The notes under the pieces: model-generated
The model's database searches: none
Told to the model about the DNA's origin: nothing
What the model saw: the letters and a program-made list of their open reading frames with translations, nothing else
Translations under genes and position numbers: made by a program
Shown: positions 19,031 to 27,909 of the stretch, piece after piece
How positions within the stretch are numbered: position 1 is the first letter of the stretch
Layout of the letters: every line of letters starts with the position of its first letter
NCBI RefSeq assembly: GCF_018728565.1
Contig: NZ_JACSOI010000011.1
Span: 60,948 to 124,947 of the forward strand
Source: Zobellia russellii
GTDB taxonomy: Bacteria > Bacteroidota > Bacteroidia > Flavobacteriales > Flavobacteriaceae
Direction of reading: 5' to 3'
Length of the DNA: 64,000 bases

Positions 19031-19140
19031 ATTTTGGAACGGTTTTTGTCTAAGGAATGACGGTCCTAACAATAAAGACCGAAATAAGAAGTTACGTTAT
19101 ATATAGTTTATGGCAATTTTGCCTAGTTTTAAATACGAAA

Positions 19141-19148
19141 CAAAAATA
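19141..19148 (-). promoter_or_regulatory. Bacteroidota -7 box, probably for valS
   Basis: Reads TATTTTTG on the minus strand, 111 bases upstream of the valS start. The long leader could hold regulation, but no T-box or obvious riboswitch was seen. Confidence 0.35.
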
Positions 19149-19199
19149 AGTAACGTTAACAGATAACAAAAGAATTTTGGAGGTTCATCTGAAAAGATT

Positions 19200-19207
19200 T
19201 ATTTTTG
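19200..19207 (+). promoter_or_regulatory. Bacteroidota -7 box for the DUF1573 gene
   Basis: TATTTTTG, matching TAnnTTTG, 21 bases before the ATG at 19229. Confidence 0.45.
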
Positions 19208-19228
19208 AGATTCCCTAAATTTAACAAA

Positions 19229-19615
19229 ATGAAAAAAATAGTACTCGTATTATTTGTAGGCCTAATGGGATTATCCCTAACCGCACAGGACAAAGCGGCA
19301 AAAATCGAATTTAAATCCGAGACCGTTGATTACGGTGAAATTCAAAAAGGATCCGATGGTGTTCGTGTTTTTGAATTTACAAATACCGGCCAGGCGCCTT
19401 TGATCATAAGCAAAGTAAGCTCTAGCTGTGGTTGCACCATTCCTAAAAAACCTGAAGAGCCTATTTTACCAGGCAAAACGGGCGAAATTTCAGTAAAATA
19501 TGATACTAACCGAGTAGGTCCTATTAGAAAGGCCATTACCGTTATTTCCAATGCGGACACACCTACAAAGGTTCTAAAAATTAAAGGTGAAGTAAAGGCC
19601 TCCGAAGGCAAATAA
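19229..19615 (+). CDS. DUF1573 exported protein
   Basis: 128 residues starting at MKKIVLVLF with a signal peptide ending near LTAQ. The rest is one Ig-like DUF1573 domain: FEFTNTGQAPLIISKVSSSCGCT then PGKTGEISVKYDTN. The SSCGCT motif with its Cys pair is typical. The family is abundant in Bacteroidota and resembles ASH/MSP-type beta sandwiches; function unknown. A strong terminator follows immediately. Confidence 0.92.
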   Translation: MKKIVLVLFVGLMGLSLTAQDKAAKIEFKSETVDYGEIQKGSDGVRVFEFTNTGQAPLIISKVSSSCGCTIPKKPEEPILPGKTGEISVKYDTNRVGPIRKAITVISNADTPTKVLKIKGEVKASEGK

Positions 19616-19635
19616 ACTTCCTAGAAAATTAACTA

Positions 19636-19668
19636 AAAGACCCGGCTATGCCCGGGTCTTTTTATTTT
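19636..19668. terminator. bidirectional terminator
   Basis: AAAGACCCGG and CCGGGTCTTT pair perfectly over a 6-base loop and are followed by a T-rich run. It sits between the DUF1573 gene and the convergent protease gene and can serve both. Confidence 0.85.
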
Positions 19669-20990
19669 AGCATGTTTTTAAGCACAAAGGTGAAAAGCAA
19701 GTCGGAATTATAGCGCTCTATCAATAACTTAATACGTTTACCCTCCTTTTCGTTGATCATCTCCAAGATATCCTGAAGCTTGTAACGGTGAATTCTTTTG
19801 CCATTTACCGCTAAAATAACATCACCTTCCTTTAAACCGGCTTCATATGCCGGGCTACCCGCCCTAATGGCACTCACTATTATTTCCGGTGCAACGCTAA
19901 GTCTGGTCTGGTTTTCAAAAAGCAATTGCACATTGCCAAATTCAGCTTTATCACTATAAACCACACCACGGTCATCCGCTATACTTTCGGCAATATAACG
20001 TATACCATTATGCTGTAAATCTAGGCCGGATAAGTTGTATTTAAACGGCTTATCAAAATTAGAGTTCTTTCGTAGAATTATTCGATTGCGGCGATAATCA
20101 AAGACCACATGAAACCTTTTTAAAACCGAACCTCCCAAACTACCGTTGCGCTCCACCAAGTTTGTGAGTTCTCTAAAAGAATTTTTATCTGGAAAAGCTG
20201 CCTTGGCATCATTCAACAAAAAACGGCCTATCCTTAACCCATTAACCTTGGTTCGTTTTCCATAAATATTACCGTTAAGGCCTTTTCCTAAAAAATCGTC
20301 ATAATGTTTGTCAGGTACGTTTATAGAATCGCTTTCAAAAAGCCATAGGGCATCACTACTACCGGTATCCAAAAGGAGCCTTACAGAAAGTTCATCTTCC
20401 TCCCCTAAATAAAGTTCGGAATTCAAATAGGCCTTTTTAGCCCTAATGGACAGTGGTAAGACTTCAGTATTTTTCTTTTCCCGGTACACATAAGTATCCG
20501 GGTTACTGAAACGGATATGCTTTTTAATGTAATTGACGTCTACAACAAAATCCCTAAAAAGGTCATAACCTATAATACCATGAACAGGAATCCCCAAGGA
20601 AGTAGAAAAATTTATGCTCTTATCCATTACCACAAAGAGTTTCTGATTCTCGTTGGATATATTTTTTAAGCGAAATTGATTTTTTTCGGACACCAGCGCT
20701 TTAATGGGAACATTATCACCAAAACCTTTAATCGTAATTTCAGAAACATGGTTTATTTGCACCGAATCCGTTTCGGAGATATTGAACAGTATGGGTGAAC
20801 TTACACCGGAATCCAGCAAAAAAGAAAGTTCCGTTCCGTTAACTTCAATAGGCACTACAATAAGATTGTTGATGAGTTGAAACTTAATCTTTTCGGACTT
20901 TTGACCTTCAGGCAAACTGAAGCCCTGTGCCATTACCGAAGAAGAAAGCAACATGAGAAAGAATATGATATGTAGACGCAGCTTGTTCAA
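19662..20990 (-). CDS. retropepsin-like aspartyl protease with PDZ domain
   Basis: 442 residues with a signal peptide (ending VMAQ). Two aspartyl-protease half-domains are visible, with catalytic-type motifs LLDSGVSS (about 60-67) and LLDTGSSD (about 207-214), so one chain can form a complete active site. A C-terminal PDZ domain begins near residue 350 (IRAGSPAYEAGLKEGDVILA). This architecture is known in Bacteroidota as periplasmic or exported aspartyl protease-like proteins. Substrate unknown. It converges on the DUF1573 gene. Confidence 0.88.
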   Translation of the reverse strand: MNKLRLHIIFFLMLLSSSVMAQGFSLPEGQKSEKIKFQLINNLIVVPIEVNGTELSFLLDSGVSSPILFNISETDSVQINHVSEITIKGFGDNVPIKALVSEKNQFRLKNISNENQKLFVVMDKSINFSTSLGIPVHGIIGYDLFRDFVVDVNYIKKHIRFSNPDTYVYREKKNTEVLPLSIRAKKAYLNSELYLGEEDELSVRLLLDTGSSDALWLFESDSINVPDKHYDDFLGKGLNGNIYGKRTKVNGLRIGRFLLNDAKAAFPDKNSFRELTNLVERNGSLGGSVLKRFHVVFDYRRNRIILRKNSNFDKPFKYNLSGLDLQHNGIRYIAESIADDRGVVYSDKAEFGNVQLLFENQTRLSVAPEIIVSAIRAGSPAYEAGLKEGDVILAVNGKRIHRYKLQDILEMINEKEGKRIKLLIERYNSDLLFTFVLKNMLK

Positions 20991-21130
20991 CTTTTTTCAT
21001 ATTTCCTTCTATAATTTACGATTTTTTCAGATACACCTTCCCTTTTTTAACAAAAGACAAATAAACGTTTTCCCAACGCGCATGGTTTTCTCGTTTGGTT
21101 TCCTCATTTTTGCAGCAAAATTGCTTATAT

Positions 21131-22321
21131 ATGCCAGTAGTATCACAAAAAGGGCTTTCCATGCCCGAATCGCCTATTAGAAAGTTGGTTCCTTATGCGG
21201 AAGAAGCTAAGAAGAAGGGCGTTAATGTAATTCACCTTAACATAGGTCAACCCGATATAAAAACACCTCAGGTAGCTTTAGATGCCGTAAAAAACAACAC
21301 CTTAGATGTTATTGCATACAGCCGTACCGAAGGGTCTGAGGAATATCGTGAAAAGCTTGCCGCCTATTATGCCAAAAACGATATTCATGTAGGGGCAAAT
21401 GATATTATTGTAACTACAGGTGGCTCAGAAGCTTTGGCCTTTACAATGGGCAGTATTGCCGATAATGGGGATGAGATTATTATTCCTGAACCTTTTTATG
21501 CCAATTACAACGGGTTTGCTACCGCTACAGGGGTTAAAGTGGTTCCTGTTATATCCCATATCGATTCTAATTTTGCCCTTCCGGCCATTGAAGAATTCGA
21601 GAAGTTAATTACCCCCAAGACCAAAGCTATCCTTATCTGCAACCCTGGCAATCCTACAGGATATTTATACACAAGGGAAGAAATTAAAAAATTGGCGGCA
21701 ATAGTTAAAAAGCACGACCTTTTCTTAATTGCCGACGAAGTCTATAGAGAGTTCACCTATGACGGAGCAGAACATTACTCCATTTTACAGGAAGAAGGAC
21801 TGGAAGAGCATGCTATAATAGTCGATTCCGTAAGTAAAAGATATAGTATGTGCGGCGCACGTATAGGTTGCTTGGTTACCAAAAACAAGAACGTTATTAA
21901 GACAGCCATAAAATTTGCCCAAGCAAGATTATCGCCCCCTACCTACGCTCAAATTGCCAGTGAAGCCGCATTGGAAACTCCGCAAAGCTATTTTGACGAT
22001 GTAAAAAAAGAGTATGTAGGCCGTAGAAACTTGCTTATTGAAGAACTTGAAAAAATTGAAGGTATAAAAGTAGGCAAACCTCAAGGGGCTTTCTATTGCA
22101 TTGCGGAATTACCCATTACAGATGCAGATGATTTTGCCCAATGGTTATTAGAAGATTTTAGACTGAACAATGAAACGGTAATGGTTGCACCTGCCGCAGG
22201 GTTTTATGCATCCGAAGGTTATGGCAAGAACCAGATAAGAATTGCCTATGTTCTGGACAAAGACAACTTAAAGAGAGCGGTTAACATACTAAAGGAGGCG
22301 CTAAAAAGTTATATAGCGTAA
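21131..22321 (+). CDS. PLP-dependent class I/II aminotransferase
   Basis: 396 residues starting at MPVVSQ (21131). Motifs of the aspartate-aminotransferase fold: NIGQPD, TTGGSEAL, NPGNPTGYLY, ADEVYREF, and the PLP lysine in SVSKRYSMCGARIGC. The amino-acid substrate cannot be read from sequence; the SKRYSMCG pattern resembles broad-range aspartate/aromatic enzymes annotated in flavobacteria. Its TAA overlaps the ATG of murB (TAATG), so both are probably translated together. Confidence 0.92.
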   Translation: MPVVSQKGLSMPESPIRKLVPYAEEAKKKGVNVIHLNIGQPDIKTPQVALDAVKNNTLDVIAYSRTEGSEEYREKLAAYYAKNDIHVGANDIIVTTGGSEALAFTMGSIADNGDEIIIPEPFYANYNGFATATGVKVVPVISHIDSNFALPAIEEFEKLITPKTKAILICNPGNPTGYLYTREEIKKLAAIVKKHDLFLIADEVYREFTYDGAEHYSILQEEGLEEHAIIVDSVSKRYSMCGARIGCLVTKNKNVIKTAIKFAQARLSPPTYAQIASEAALETPQSYFDDVKKEYVGRRNLLIEELEKIEGIKVGKPQGAFYCIAELPITDADDFAQWLLEDFRLNNETVMVAPAAGFYASEGYGKNQIRIAYVLDKDNLKRAVNILKEALKSYIA

Positions 22322-23337
22322 TGGAGGTTAAAAAAGATATATCCCTTAAGCCCTACAATACCTTTGGAATAGATGCCAAGGCACGGTTCTTTGTTGAAAT
22401 CAATAGTTTGGAAGACCTAAAAGAAGCGCTCCAACTTGATGAATACCCAAATAAATTTGTTCTTAGCGGCGGAAGTAATATGTTAATCACCAATGATATT
22501 GATGCATTGGTACTACATATAAACCTAAAAGGCAAAGAGATTCTAAAAGAAAAGGACGATTATGTTCTTCTTAAAGTAATGGCCGGCGAAAATTGGCACC
22601 AGATGGTGTTATGGACGTTAGCCAATGGCTATGGCGGATTAGAAAACATGTCTCTTATTCCCGGTAACACGGGTACGGCACCTATTCAGAATATTGGTGC
22701 CTACGGCGTTGAACTAAAAGACTGTTTTGTTTCCTGCGAAGCCATGCATATTGAAACTCAAACCCTAAAGACTTTTTCAAAAGAAGACTGTAAATTTGGT
22801 TATCGCGACTCTTTTTTCAAAAATGAAGGAAAGGGAAAATATATTATCACCTCGGTTACGTTTCAATTAAGCAAAACCAACCACAAGAAGAACACTTCTT
22901 ATGGCGCCATTGAATCCGAACTTGAAAAAATGGGTATTCCAACCCCAACAATAAAAGACATCTCAAATGCTGTTATAGCTATTAGACAAAGTAAATTGCC
23001 CGATCCGGCAGTTTTGGGTAACAGCGGTAGCTTTTTCAAAAATCCGGTGATTAATTTAGAAGAATACACCCAATTTATTGCTACCAACCCAGAGGCCCCA
23101 TCCTATAAAGTAACGGATAACAGTTACAAGATACCAGCCGGTTGGCTTATTGAACAGTGTGGTTTTAAAGGAAAAAGGTTTGGAGATGCCGGGGTACACA
23201 AAAATCAAGCATTGGTACTAGTTAATCATGAAAACGCTACAGGTCAGGAAATTTTGGATTTGGCCTTTAGAATAATTGATGAAGTAAAGAAAAAATTCGG
23301 TATTGAAATAGCGCCGGAAGTAAATATCATAAAATAA
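22321..23337 (+). CDS. murB: UDP-N-acetylenolpyruvoylglucosamine reductase
   Basis: 338 residues, the type I form. FAD-binding motifs LSGGSNML and LIPGNTGTAPIQNIGAYG are present, along with GYRDSFFK and GNSGSFFKNP, the latter carrying the catalytic Ser. The AGWLIEQCGFKGKR segment is also typical. MurB reduces UDP-GlcNAc-enolpyruvate to UDP-MurNAc with NADPH in peptidoglycan synthesis. Start codon overlaps the aminotransferase stop. Confidence 0.96.
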   Translation: MEVKKDISLKPYNTFGIDAKARFFVEINSLEDLKEALQLDEYPNKFVLSGGSNMLITNDIDALVLHINLKGKEILKEKDDYVLLKVMAGENWHQMVLWTLANGYGGLENMSLIPGNTGTAPIQNIGAYGVELKDCFVSCEAMHIETQTLKTFSKEDCKFGYRDSFFKNEGKGKYIITSVTFQLSKTNHKKNTSYGAIESELEKMGIPTPTIKDISNAVIAIRQSKLPDPAVLGNSGSFFKNPVINLEEYTQFIATNPEAPSYKVTDNSYKIPAGWLIEQCGFKGKRFGDAGVHKNQALVLVNHENATGQEILDLAFRIIDEVKKKFGIEIAPEVNIIK

Positions 23338-23341
23338 ATAA

Positions 23342-23363
23342 CCCCCAAAGAAAATCTTGGGGG
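23342..23363 (+). terminator. hairpin after murB
   Basis: CCCCCAA and TTGGGGG pair with an 8-base loop four bases past the murB stop. No T-run follows, so termination may be weak or the hairpin may protect the 3' end. Confidence 0.4.
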
Positions 23364-23390
23364 CTATACCAAACCAAACTAACCAAAAAT

Positions 23391-23419
23391 TAAATGTGCA
23401 GTTACCAAGTGCACATTTA
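23391..23419. promoter_or_regulatory. perfect inverted repeat upstream of ECF sigma gene
   Basis: TAAATGTGCA and TGCACATTTA are exact reverse complements with a 9-base spacer. The repeat ends 9 bases before a -7 box at 23429-23436 and would cover its -33 region, a position expected for an operator. Confidence 0.5.
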
Positions 23420-23428
23420 TATTATTAA

Positions 23429-23436
23429 TATTTTTG
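23429..23436 (+). promoter_or_regulatory. Bacteroidota -7 box for the first ECF sigma gene
   Basis: TATTTTTG, a TAnnTTTG match. It leaves a leader of roughly 107 bases before the ATG at 23548. Confidence 0.35.
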
Positions 23437-23547
23437 CATACGCCTATATAAAAATCAATTTTATAAATTAGCGTTTAAACATATACGGTACTACCAACTA
23501 AATTGGATGCCCAAACATTCATTTTTTTTCGTGACCGGAAATAAAAC

Positions 23548-24114
23548 ATGAGTACACTACTTGAAAAGCACATTGTAGAACTACTTCAGGAAAGAGATGA
23601 AAAAGCTATTTCACTGTTGTACGAACATTACGGCGATACGCTTTTGGGGGTAGCCAATAAGGTAGTTCGCGATGAGGAATTGGCACAGGATGTCCTACAG
23701 GAAAGTTTCATAAAAATTTGGAAAAAATCAGACTCTTACGATTCCTCTAAAGCCAAACTATTTACGTGGTTATTTCGTATAACACGTAATACGGCTATAG
23801 ATAAATTAAGAAGTGTCAATACAAAAAGTGATAAGGAAATCCAAATTGATGTTTCTGACGTATATAATTTAGGCGTCAACAGTACAAGACCAGAGTTTAT
23901 GGACGTCCGTGAGAATCTGGATAAGATAGAAACCAAATACCAAATTGTGTTAGACGCCCTGTTTTTTGAGGGTATGACACAACAGGAAGCGAGCGATGAG
24001 CTTAATATTCCGCTGGGAACTATCAAATCTAGACTTAAAATCGGGCTCAGGGAACTCAAAAAAATATATGGCCCTACGTTACTGTTGGTGTTATCATTAA
24101 ACCTGATATCCTAA
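23548..24114 (+). CDS. ECF-type RNA polymerase sigma factor
   Basis: 188 residues with sigma region 2 (LAQDVLQESFIKIWKKSDSY, then TWLFRITRNTAIDKLR) and region 4 (FFEGMTQQEASDELNIPLGT then IKSRLK). It directs RNA polymerase to a specific set of promoters. The next gene, 4 bp downstream, encodes a membrane anti-sigma factor of the RskA type, so this sigma is likely released by an envelope signal. The inverted repeat at 23391-23419 could mediate control of its promoter. Confidence 0.93.
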   Translation: MSTLLEKHIVELLQERDEKAISLLYEHYGDTLLGVANKVVRDEELAQDVLQESFIKIWKKSDSYDSSKAKLFTWLFRITRNTAIDKLRSVNTKSDKEIQIDVSDVYNLGVNSTRPEFMDVRENLDKIETKYQIVLDALFFEGMTQQEASDELNIPLGTIKSRLKIGLRELKKIYGPTLLLVLSLNLIS

Positions 24115-24118
24115 TACC

Positions 24119-24877
24119 ATGAAAGAAAAGATAAAATCATTTTTAGATTCCGATTTATTGGAAAGCTATCTTTTAGGCACTACTACAACCGAAGAAACAT
24201 TGCAGGTAGAACGCTACTTGTCTATGTACCCAGAAGTTCGGGAAACCTACGAAGAGTTGCAAGACAACCTGGAAACGTATGCAAAACTGTATGCCGTTAA
24301 AGCTCCAGAAGACCTTAAAAAGAGAATTCTTAAGAGCATTAACAAAGAATCCAATTTCAAAAGAAACTTTTACCGTATGGCGGTTGCCGCTAGTTTTGCA
24401 GTATTGGTTTCTGCGGGCGCATCCTATTTCTTCTGGGACAAAAATCAAAGCCTAGAAGAAGAGAACTCTATCGTTAATAATAAAATTGACGATTTAGAAG
24501 AAACAATGCGTGCTCAACTGGAAGATGTAAGAAACCAATTTATTGTTCTTCAGAACCCAGAAACAAAAAAGGTGAATGTTAAGGGCAATAGAAAAGCCAA
24601 AGAACTAAAGGCCGTGGCGTATATAAACCCAGTAAAGAGACTTTCTTATATTAATGTAAGCAAGCTACCTCATTTGCCAAAAGACCAGTGCTACCAAATG
24701 TGGGCCGAGGTTAACGGCGAAATGGTAAACCTTGGTATTATAAAGGAAGCTAATAGTCAAGAAAAACTATTGGCATTACCCTATGCAGAGGATGCCATTA
24801 GTTATATTACCATTGAACCTCAAGGAGGGAACCAAAGCCCTACCGTTGAAAATATTGTAGCGAATATTGCATACTAA
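24119..24877 (+). CDS. RskA-type anti-sigma factor
   Basis: 252 residues. The N-terminal 80 residues (ESYLLGTTTTEETLQVERYL) match the cytoplasmic anti-sigma part. A single membrane helix (about 87-104, AVAASFAVLVSAGASYFF) is followed by a short coiled coil (QSLEEENSIVNNKIDDLEE) and a periplasmic RskA-like domain with YQMWAEVNGEMVNLG. It probably holds the preceding sigma factor inactive at the inner membrane until the periplasmic domain is triggered. No zinc (HxxxCxxC) motif is seen. Confidence 0.9.
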   Translation: MKEKIKSFLDSDLLESYLLGTTTTEETLQVERYLSMYPEVRETYEELQDNLETYAKLYAVKAPEDLKKRILKSINKESNFKRNFYRMAVAASFAVLVSAGASYFFWDKNQSLEEENSIVNNKIDDLEETMRAQLEDVRNQFIVLQNPETKKVNVKGNRKAKELKAVAYINPVKRLSYINVSKLPHLPKDQCYQMWAEVNGEMVNLGIIKEANSQEKLLALPYAEDAISYITIEPQGGNQSPTVENIVANIAY

Positions 24878-24902
24878 GCAATTGCTCATTTAAGATATCA
24901 TT

Positions 24903-24937
24903 AAGCCTCGAAACTTCCATTTCGGGGCTTATTTTTA
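24903..24937 (+). terminator. terminator after the anti-sigma gene
   Basis: AAGCCTCGAAA pairs with TTTCGGGGCTT (one G-T pair) over a 6-base loop, followed by ATTTTTAT. Confidence 0.8.
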
Positions 24938-24945
24938 TATCTTTG
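24938..24945 (+). promoter_or_regulatory. Bacteroidota -7 box for the small Cys-rich membrane protein
   Basis: TATCTTTG, a TAnnTTTG match just after the terminator and 16 bases before the ATG. Confidence 0.45.
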
Positions 24946-24961
24946 TCCCAAAATAATCTTT

Positions 24962-25180
24962 ATGAAACTCATTTTATTGACCATCGGGTTATTAGCTTTG
25001 GGATTTGCAGGAATAGCCATTAAAATCTGGGCTAAAAAAGATGGGAAATTTGCAGGCACTTGTGCAAGTCAAAGTCCTTATTTAAATCAAGACGGCCAAG
25101 CATGCGGCATGTGCGGCAAATTGCCTAGCGAACAAGATTGTAGAAACGAAGACAATACAAACCTTCAATCCTCAATTTAA
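24962..25180 (+). CDS. small Cys-rich single-span membrane protein
   Basis: 72 residues: an N-terminal membrane helix (residues 2-23), then a short soluble tail with four cysteines in the pattern C...ACGMCGK...DC. Similar short proteins annotated only as membrane or secreted protein occur widely in Flavobacteriaceae. The Cys spacing could bind a metal or form disulfides. Function unknown. It has its own promoter box and sits just before a second sigma factor gene. Confidence 0.75.
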   Translation: MKLILLTIGLLALGFAGIAIKIWAKKDGKFAGTCASQSPYLNQDGQACGMCGKLPSEQDCRNEDNTNLQSSI

Positions 25181-25206
25181 AACTTTCATTCTCAAATTAT
25201 TCTCTT

Positions 25207-25761
25207 TTGGCCAAAGCCGATGACAACGTACAAGTAACAATAAAAAAAGCTCTTTCGGGCAGCCAAATAGCTTACAGTACATTGTTGGACACCTATTGGA
25301 ACAGTGTATACGGCTTTCAGCTCAAACGCACAGAAAACGAGAATGACGCAGAAGATATTACCGTACAAACTTTTTCTAAAGCTTTTGACAAACTCAACAC
25401 GTATAAAAGCGAGTATGAGTTCAAAACTTGGCTTATCACCATTTCAAAAAATATACACGTAGACCTTATTCGAAAGCGCAAGAAAAGCTTAGAAACGGAT
25501 GGCAATCAGGACGCGGTCAAGAAAGTATTGGATGATACCCCATCTGGCGAGGACCAGTTAATACGGGAACAAAATCTGGCCAGCCTTCTTTTGCATATAA
25601 AAAAACTTAAACCGCACTACCAAGAGGTTATTAACCTTAGGTATTTTAAAGAGTTAAGTTACGCAGATATTGCACAAGAACTTAACGAACCTGTAAACAA
25701 TGTTAAGGTTAAGCTTCTAAGGGCCAAAAAGCTGTTGGCCGAGATTATCCAAAAAAAATAA
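25207..25761 (+). CDS. second ECF-type RNA polymerase sigma factor
   Basis: 184 residues with region 2 (NDAEDITVQTFSKAFDKL, then FKTWLITISKNIHVDLIRKR) and region 4 (LRYFKELSYADIAQELNEPV then NNVKVKLLRAKKLL). No ATG lies in frame near the beginning; TTG at 25207 gives MAKADDN and is the best start. No anti-sigma gene is adjacent, unlike the first sigma factor 1.1 kb upstream. What it controls is not visible. Confidence 0.88.
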   Translation: MAKADDNVQVTIKKALSGSQIAYSTLLDTYWNSVYGFQLKRTENENDAEDITVQTFSKAFDKLNTYKSEYEFKTWLITISKNIHVDLIRKRKKSLETDGNQDAVKKVLDDTPSGEDQLIREQNLASLLLHIKKLKPHYQEVINLRYFKELSYADIAQELNEPVNNVKVKLLRAKKLLAEIIQKK

Positions 25762-25905
25762 CCTCCTCACCCCTATCCTAATCCATTTTAATCCTGAAAG
25801 CTGTATTCTTTCAACTAAGAAGGATATTGTATTAATTACCAGATAATTAGAAATTACACCAAAGCAAAAACAGTCCATTAACATAGGTGCTGCACGGCTA
25901 AATCG

Positions 25906-25913
25906 TATATTTG
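25906..25913 (+). promoter_or_regulatory. Bacteroidota -7 box for lipA
   Basis: TATATTTG, a TAnnTTTG match, 19 bases before the ATG at 25933. Confidence 0.45.
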
Positions 25914-25932
25914 TATAAAATTGCATCAAATT

Positions 25933-26808
25933 ATGAGCACAGATACCATAAATAACGTTATCCCACCTAAAGGAAAGCCAAAATGGCTGAGAGTTAAGCT
26001 TCCTACGGGTAAAAAGTATACTCAACTTAGGGGACTAGTGGATAAGTACGACCTTCACACTATCTGTACGTCCGGCAGCTGCCCTAATATGGGGGAATGT
26101 TGGGGAGAAGGAACGGCTACATTTATGATTCTTGGTAATGTTTGTACCAGGTCATGTGGCTTTTGCGGGGTTCAGACCGGCAGACCTGATACGGTTGATT
26201 GGGCAGAACCCGAAAAAGTAGCTCGTTCTATTAAAATAATGGGAATAAAACATGCGGTCATCACTTCTGTAGATAGAGATGACCTAAAAGATATGGGATC
26301 TATAATTTGGGCCGAGACGGTAAAGGCCATTAGAAGAATGAACCCAAATACGACTTTAGAAACCTTAATTCCCGATTTTCAAGGCATAGAAAGACATTTA
26401 GACCGTATAATTGAAGTGGGACCAGAAGTGGTATCCCATAACATGGAAACCGTTAAAAGACTTACCCGAGAGGTACGGATACAGGCCAAATATGAACGTA
26501 GTCTTGAAGCACTCCGTTATTTACGCGCCAACGGTGTAAACCGCACCAAATCTGGTATTATGCTGGGCTTGGGAGAACTTGAAGAAGAAGTAATTGAAAC
26601 TATGAGAGACTTGCGTGAAGCCAACGTAGACGTAGTTACTATTGGACAATACTTACAACCTTCTAAAAAACACCTGCCCGTAAAAGAGTTTATCCTTCCG
26701 GAACAATTTAAAAAATATGAGGAAATTGGTCTGGAAATGGGTTTTAGACATGTTGAAAGTGGTGCCTTGGTAAGGTCGTCCTACAAGGCTCATAAACATA
26801 TTCATTAA
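25933..26808 (+). CDS. lipA: lipoyl synthase
   Basis: 291 residues of the radical SAM family. Both iron-sulphur sites are present: the auxiliary cluster motif [12 protein letters not shown] and the radical SAM motif CTRSCGFC. LipA inserts two sulphur atoms into octanoyl groups on lipoyl domains. The start at MSTDT (25933) is chosen over an in-frame TTG at 25921. No lipB is adjacent. Confidence 0.96.
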   Translation: MSTDTINNVIPPKGKPKWLRVKLPTGKKYTQLRGLVDKYDLHTICTSGSCPNMGECWGEGTATFMILGNVCTRSCGFCGVQTGRPDTVDWAEPEKVARSIKIMGIKHAVITSVDRDDLKDMGSIIWAETVKAIRRMNPNTTLETLIPDFQGIERHLDRIIEVGPEVVSHNMETVKRLTREVRIQAKYERSLEALRYLRANGVNRTKSGIMLGLGELEEEVIETMRDLREANVDVVTIGQYLQPSKKHLPVKEFILPEQFKKYEEIGLEMGFRHVESGALVRSSYKAHKHIH

Positions 26809-26898
26809 GCGTTTATCCAAGTATAAGTTACTAATACAACTACCTATAAACAATAAAAACAGCTATAGTTAGTCGTATTCTTTAGCCCTAATTTTCTT

Positions 26899-27909
26899 AT
26901 GAAAAAGACCACTATTGGCATTAACGGATTTGGCCGAATAGGTCGAACACTTTTTAGGCTTTTAGACGCCCACCCTAGCCTAAATGTAGTTGCCATCAAT
27001 GATTTGGCAGATGCAAGAACGCTTTCTCATTTACTAAAATATGATAGTATTCATGGTGTTTTTAACCATGATATCACTTATAAAGAAAACACTATAATTG
27101 TTGACGGAGAGTCTGTGGCCTTAACCAATCACAAAACTCCAAATGACATTATTTGGTCCGATTATAATGTGGATATTGTTGTGGAGTGTTCCGGTAAATT
27201 CAAGACCAAAGAGAGTCTTCAACCTCATTTGGCCAACGGCGCAAAAAAGGTGATTTTATCCGCTCCTCCCGCAGATGAGGATATAAAGATGATTGTTATG
27301 GGAATTAACGAGGTTTCCCTAAATGCCGATGATGATATAATTTCCAATGCCTCATGCACCACCAACAATGCCGCCCCGATGATTAAGGTTATTGATGAAC
27401 TGTGCGGTATAGAGCAGGCATATATTACCACAATACATTCATATACTTCAGACCAAAGTCTACATGACCAACCACATCATGACTTAAGAAGAGCTCGCGC
27501 AGCTTCTCAGTCTATTGTTCCCACTACAACAGGAGCAGCAAAAGCCCTTACCAAAATTTTCCCGCACTTGGCAGATGTAATCGGTGGATGCGGAATAAGG
27601 GTTCCTGTTCCAAATGGATCATTAACAGATATTACCTTTAATGTTAAAAAAGAAACTTCAATAAACCAAATCAACACTGTTTTTAAGAAAAAATCCGATA
27701 AAGAGCTCAAAAACATACTTTTATACACAGAAGATCCAATAGTATCTATTGATATAAACAATAGTTATTATTCTTGTACGTTTGACTCTATGATGACTTC
27801 GGTTATTGGAAAAATGGTTAAAATAATTGGATGGTACGATAACGAAACCGGTTATAGTAGCAGACTTATAGATTTAATTTTACTATTGACAAGAAATAAA
27901 TACGTTTGA
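26899..27909 (+). CDS. gap: glyceraldehyde-3-phosphate dehydrogenase
   Basis: 336 residues. NAD-binding start GINGFGRIGR, catalytic Cys in SNASCTTN, and the partner His in TTIHSYTSDQ. After the Cys motif it reads NAAPMIK, where most enzymes have CLAP, so the second Cys is missing; this does not affect catalysis. It oxidises glyceraldehyde-3-phosphate in glycolysis or works in reverse in gluconeogenesis. The stop TGA overlaps the TTG start of the hybrid kinase gene. Confidence 0.94.
   Translation: MKKTTIGINGFGRIGRTLFRLLDAHPSLNVVAINDLADARTLSHLLKYDSIHGVFNHDITYKENTIIVDGESVALTNHKTPNDIIWSDYNVDIVVECSGKFKTKESLQPHLANGAKKVILSAPPADEDIKMIVMGINEVSLNADDDIISNASCTTNNAAPMIKVIDELCGIEQAYITTIHSYTSDQSLHDQPHHDLRRARAASQSIVPTTTGAAKALTKIFPHLADVIGGCGIRVPVPNGSLTDITFNVKKETSINQINTVFKKKSDKELKNILLYTEDPIVSIDINNSYYSCTFDSMMTSVIGKMVKIIGWYDNETGYSSRLIDLILLLTRNKYV

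Noticed and set aside
25219..25240. ATG at 25220 as alternative start of the second sigma factor
   Set aside because: It is out of frame with the sigma factor and reaches a stop after five codons.
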